Assembly: GCA_031268055.1 (NCBI GenBank)
Contig: JAIRXY010000222.1
Coordinates: forward strand, 1 to 5,770
Length of the DNA: 5,770 nt
Direction of reading: 5' to 3'
Source of the DNA: Prevotellaceae bacterium
GTDB lineage: Bacteria > Bacteroidota > Bacteroidia > Bacteroidales > UBA932
Part shown: piece after piece, positions 3,141 through 5,770 of the stretch
How positions within the stretch are numbered: position 1 is the stretch's first letter
Layout of the letters: every line of letters starts with the position of its first letter
The notes under the pieces: generated by a model
Told to the model about the DNA's origin: nothing
The model's database searches: none
What the model saw: the letters and a program-made list of their open reading frames with translations, nothing else
Translations under genes and position numbers: made by a program

Positions 3141-5770
3141 CCGCGCGTTTTTTCTTGCCTGCTCAAGCCGCTTCTCCTCTGCCTGCAGCTCCGTTATGCC
3201 GATAATTGAGTGCACGCCATTTTTTTGAATCTCGCGTAGCGTTTGCTGCAACAGCGCCAGCGTCTGCTGCATTTTTTCGATAGCCATCCGTAGGGGCGCA
3301 CCTGCGTGTGCGCCCTCACCTGCGTGTGCGCCCTCACCTGCGTGTGCGCCCTCACCTGCGCGTGCGCCCTCACCTGTGTTGCCGCGCCCCTGCGCGGATG
3401 CATTGCCAATCGCCGCGTACTCGCCATCGGCCATTGCGGGGGCGGTGCGCCCGCGCCGAGCGTCGCCTATGGCCTCCAGCACGACGGGGAAGTTAATGTG
3501 GCGGCGCAGGTACTCAAAGTCACGCACCCCCACCACCAGCTCCGGACGCTCCGCAACTAAGGTTGGACGCTGCACTACGCCGGTGACGCGCTGCACCAGC
3601 GGCGCGCTGTACCGCCGCCCGTCAGCCTCGCTGATGACGTCGTACTTGCCGCCGGCGTACCCCTTCACCACCGTGCTCTCGTCGTACTCCTCCGGCTTGA
3701 TTGTCCGCTGCGCCGCCTCAATTTTCGGAGCAGATGCCCCGCTGTCACTTGACGGGCTGCTGCTCGACGCCTCCAGCGTGATGGACTTTATCCGCTGCCG
3801 CTCCTTGTTGAGCGACGCTATCTGCATCGCCGTTGTTACCCCCACCGCCGCCGCCGCCGCCGCGCCCAGAATAGGCCCTACTATCGGGATGCTCGCCAAC
3901 GCCGCGAATGCTTGCATGGCCGATATAATCCCCGTGATCGCCGCCTGCGTTGCCTGTATCGCAAAGTTGGCGTCTGCGTACTTCTTTTGGGTGTCAAGGT
4001 TGTCCTGCGCCGCATCGTGCTCTATTTCTGCCTTTTTTGCCTCAAAATCAGCCTTTATCGTCTCCTGCGCCGCCGCGTCGTCCTTTGCGAGCGCCATATT
4101 CTGGTTGTACTCTTCGGTCACCTCCGCAAGGCGGCGCTCCTTGCGGAGGCTGTTCTCCGCCATCTCATTCTCCTCAAGAGCCTTCACCGCCTCCCCAACA
4201 GGCTGTAGCACAGAGACGGCAACGTCGCCAACCAGCTTGGCCTTATCCGCCGCGTAAGCCGCCCAGACGGCAAGGCTTCTTCGAGCGTACTCCTCGTCGC
4301 TTATCAGCCCCGCCTCGTGCGCATCCTTCAGAAATTGAAGCTCCATATCCCGACGCTCCTCCAAATCGCCGCGGTGCAGCTTCTTGCGTATGCCGTTAAG
4401 GTTTTTTACGCTCGCCGTGGTTTTTTGCTCTATCTCCTTCTCGATGCTGCCCGCGTCCGCATCCTTGCCGGCGGCCTTGGCCAGCGCAAGACGCTCCTGT
4501 AGCCCCTTGAGCTCTATGGCCAGAAGACGCTGCTGAAAAAATTCCGCGCTCACCTCCTGCTTATCCAGCTGCTCCTGCAGCGAGGCAACCGCCTTTCGCT
4601 GCCCATCCTGCTGCTCCTTCACCAGCGCCGCGTAGCCCTTGGCGGCTATCGCCATGCGCTTGTCCACCACCTGCTGCTCCAGCGAGAGCGTTTCCGCTCC
4701 GTGCTTTTTTGCCAAACCAAGCTTCTCCTTAAGGTAGGCCAGCTCACGCTGTAGCGCGTTGAGCGAGTGCTGCTCTTCCGTTACCTCTCCGGCCTCCATT
4801 GCCTCCTTTTCGTGCAGCTGCCACGCTGCAAGGTGCTTATCCAAGTCTTTCAGCTCAGCGTCCTGCTCCCGCTTGGCTATGGCAATAGCCTTATCGGCTA
4901 TTTGCGAGCGCGTTTGCGACGTATCCTCCCCGCAATCCCGCTGAAGCTCAAGTTTTTTCTGCAAAAACTCCAGCTCCAGCGCGCTCAGCTCCTCGGTGCG
5001 CTGGGATTCAAGAGTTTTCTCCTCTACGTACCGCTCTTTCTTATCCGCCACTGCTTTGGCGTACGCCTTTTCTTCTTCCGCCAGCCGCGCTTTGTAGTCC
5101 GGCTTAACCTCTTTGGGGGGCTTGGGGGGTGCAGGGGCGGCATCCCCTCCGGAGGCCGAAAGGTTGAGTATTGTCACCTCTTCTCCGAGCTGCTCCCTCA
5201 CTGCGGCGATATCGCCAAAGGCGTCAAGGTACGATTGCTTGAGCTCCCCAAGCTTGTCTTTGGCGGTTTCATTTGCGTCAACCAGCTGGAGGACATCATC
5301 CACAACCGATCTGAAGCTAAACAGGTCATGCATTTTAATACCCTGATCGACGAGGTGCTGGTAAATTTTACCTGCATCCTCACCGCCTTTCACCATCTCC
5401 CTCACCTCTCCAAGCACGATGTCCGCAAGCGACTTGTCCTTAAGTTGCCCCCTGAGCTGGTCGCCCAAGTTGCCAAACAGCGCTACCTGCCTGTCTATTT
5501 TTTCGTTCTCTATCTCCGCCTGCTTATCCCTCAGCCCTCGCAGCGCCGTCTCCTCCCTTATTCCGTCCAGCGCCTTCCGGCGCGCCGCCTCAACGTCCGT
5601 CAGCAGCCCCTTTTCGTCCGTCATGCCCTTCAGGAAATCGGGGTATTTTTCCGTCAGGATGGACAAAATTTTGAAGTACTCTTCGCTCCCCTTTGTCGTC
5701 TTTTGCAGCGCGTCAAACAGCTGGTTGGCGGAGGCCTGCTCTTTGGCTACCGCCTTCTCCGTTTCGGTCA
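3132..5770 (-). CDS. Phage tail tape-measure-like protein, C-terminal 878 codons (N-terminus beyond right edge)
   Basis: The frame is open at the right edge, so the true start is not visible; a TTG at 5666-5664 is an internal leucine. Numbering here counts that Leu as residue 1. Features: a long charged, helical coiled-coil region rich in Glu, Lys, Ala and Leu (about 1-560), broken by a Pro/Ala linker (176-190); a hydrophobic Ala/Gly/Ile segment (about 566-618, containing IPIVGPILG); a Ser-rich linker (633-645); a compact domain with GGKYDV and PTLVAERPELVV (about 655-740); an in-frame repeat GEGAHA (765-790); and a C-terminal helix. Coiled coil plus membrane-like segment plus an 'RPTLVxERPELV' module is typical of tailed-phage tape measures, which set tail length and help DNA entry. 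There is no enzymatic motif. It is visibly more G+C-rich than the integrase gene. It converges with the integrase, with no tail gene after it. Confidence 0.75.
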   Translation of the reverse strand, partial: TETEKAVAKEQASANQLFDALQKTTKGSEEYFKILSILTEKYPDFLKGMTDEKGLLTDVEAARRKALDGIREETALRGLRDKQAEIENEKIDRQVALFGNLGDQLRGQLKDKSLADIVLGEVREMVKGGEDAGKIYQHLVDQGIKMHDLFSFRSVVDDVLQLVDANETAKDKLGELKQSYLDAFGDIAAVREQLGEEVTILNLSASGGDAAPAPPKPPKEVKPDYKARLAEEEKAYAKAVADKKERYVEEKTLESQRTEELSALELEFLQKKLELQRDCGEDTSQTRSQIADKAIAIAKREQDAELKDLDKHLAAWQLHEKEAMEAGEVTEEQHSLNALQRELAYLKEKLGLAKKHGAETLSLEQQVVDKRMAIAAKGYAALVKEQQDGQRKAVASLQEQLDKQEVSAEFFQQRLLAIELKGLQERLALAKAAGKDADAGSIEKEIEQKTTASVKNLNGIRKKLHRGDLEERRDMELQFLKDAHEAGLISDEEYARRSLAVWAAYAADKAKLVGDVAVSVLQPVGEAVKALEENEMAENSLRKERRLAEVTEEYNQNMALAKDDAAAQETIKADFEAKKAEIEHDAAQDNLDTQKKYADANFAIQATQAAITGIISAMQAFAALASIPIVGPILGAAAAAAVGVTTAMQIASLNKERQRIKSITLEASSSSPSSDSGASAPKIEAAQRTIKPEEYDESTVVKGYAGGKYDVISEADGRRYSAPLVQRVTGVVQRPTLVAERPELVVGVRDFEYLRRHINFPVVLEAIGDARRGRTAPAMADGEYAAIGNASAQGRGNTGEGARAGEGAHAGEGAHAGEGAHAGAPLRMAIEKMQQTLALLQQTLREIQKNGVHSIIGITELQAEEKRLEQARKNAREF
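3293..3316. repeat. Palindromic hairpin within the tape-measure gene
   Basis: GGGCGCAC (3294-3301) pairs with GTGCGCCC (3308-3315) around a 6-nt loop, with a G-T pair outside. The sequence around its left edge reads GTAGGGGCGCACC. It forms the boundary unit of the tandem array that follows and looks like a REP-type palindrome. That resemblance is from memory and unverified. Confidence 0.6.
3299..3376. repeat. 18-bp in-frame tandem repeat (four units plus part) in the tape-measure gene
   Basis: CACCTGCGTGTGCGCCCT is repeated head to tail at 3299-3316, 3317-3334 and 3335-3352. The copy at 3353-3370 has one change (T to C, giving Arg instead of His), and a partial unit follows. On the minus strand it encodes repeats of Gly-Glu-Gly-Ala-His-Ala, a small flexible linker before the C-terminal helix. 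The unit length is a multiple of three, so copy-number change would keep the frame. Confidence 0.9.

Noticed and set aside
3299..3376. CRISPR array
   Set aside because: The 18-bp units are directly head to tail with no unique spacers and are in frame within a coding sequence.
3306..3560. Plus-strand frames encoding repeated Cys-Ala-Leu-Thr-Cys-Val or Arg-Pro-His-Leu peptides
   Set aside because: Shadows of the 18-bp tandem repeat, which is open in several frames because its unit is a multiple of three.
3843..3864. GCC trinucleotide run as a phase-variation tract
   Set aside because: It encodes the Ala run in the hydrophobic segment of the tape-measure protein; the three-base unit would not shift the frame, and it fits the G+C-rich Ala codons nearby.
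3376..4257. Plus-strand reading frame of 293 codons opposite the tape-measure gene
   Set aside because: Its composition (runs of Ala, Ser, Arg) is what the complement of an Ala/Glu/Lys-rich coiled-coil gene gives; no domain or translation signal is visible, while the minus frame has coherent protein features.
5664..5666. TTG at 5666-5664 as the start codon of the tape-measure-like gene
   Set aside because: The frame continues without a stop to the right edge with the same helical, charged composition, so this codon is an internal leucine.

Overview
The window looks like a Bacteroidota (probably Bacteroidales) chromosome at the edge of an integrated phage-like element. Four things point that way. 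The left edge carries the C-terminus of a SusD/RagB-type outer-membrane lipoprotein. Two promoters fit the Bacteroidota -7 consensus TAnnTTTG. The start codons sit behind A/T-rich leaders with no Shine-Dalgarno sequence. The substrate-binding-like protein is of a type I associate with Bacteroidetes.

Layout, left to right. (1) 1-133, plus strand: the last 43 codons of a SusD-family gene, followed by a strong intrinsic terminator at 216-265. (2) 347-1279, minus strand: a 310-residue secreted PstS-like substrate-binding protein, convergent with the SusD gene. Its upstream region carries a Bacteroidota promoter, an 18-bp perfect palindrome and an A/T hairpin. (3) 1614-1687, plus strand: an intact tRNA-Pro(UGG) with its own promoter. 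(4) 1688-1829: a repeat-rich spacer with a 13-bp inverted repeat and three 11-bp direct repeats, placed where the arm-type sites of an attL would be expected. (5) 1830-3065, plus strand: a 411-residue tyrosine recombinase of the phage/ICE integrase type. (6) 3072-3140: an A/T-rich heptamer array forming a long inverted repeat between two convergent genes. (7) 3132 to the right edge, minus strand: the C-terminal 878 codons of a very long coiled-coil protein with a hydrophobic segment, best read as a phage tail tape-measure protein.

The simplest reading is that everything left of and including the tRNA is host chromosome, and everything to its right is a prophage or prophage-derived element inserted into the 3' end of tRNA-Pro. 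The integrase lies at the tRNA-proximal end. The tail gene reads towards it, so the other structural genes should lie beyond the right edge. No tail-fibre, baseplate or lysis gene follows the tape-measure gene, which is unusual for a tailed phage and may mean rearrangement or loss.

I see no clear undescribed defence or other new system here. The best leads are the repeat-derived peptide insert in the tape-measure protein, the double Tyr/Lys substitution in box II of the integrase, the repeat-rich attL, and the operator-like palindrome upstream of the substrate-binding protein.
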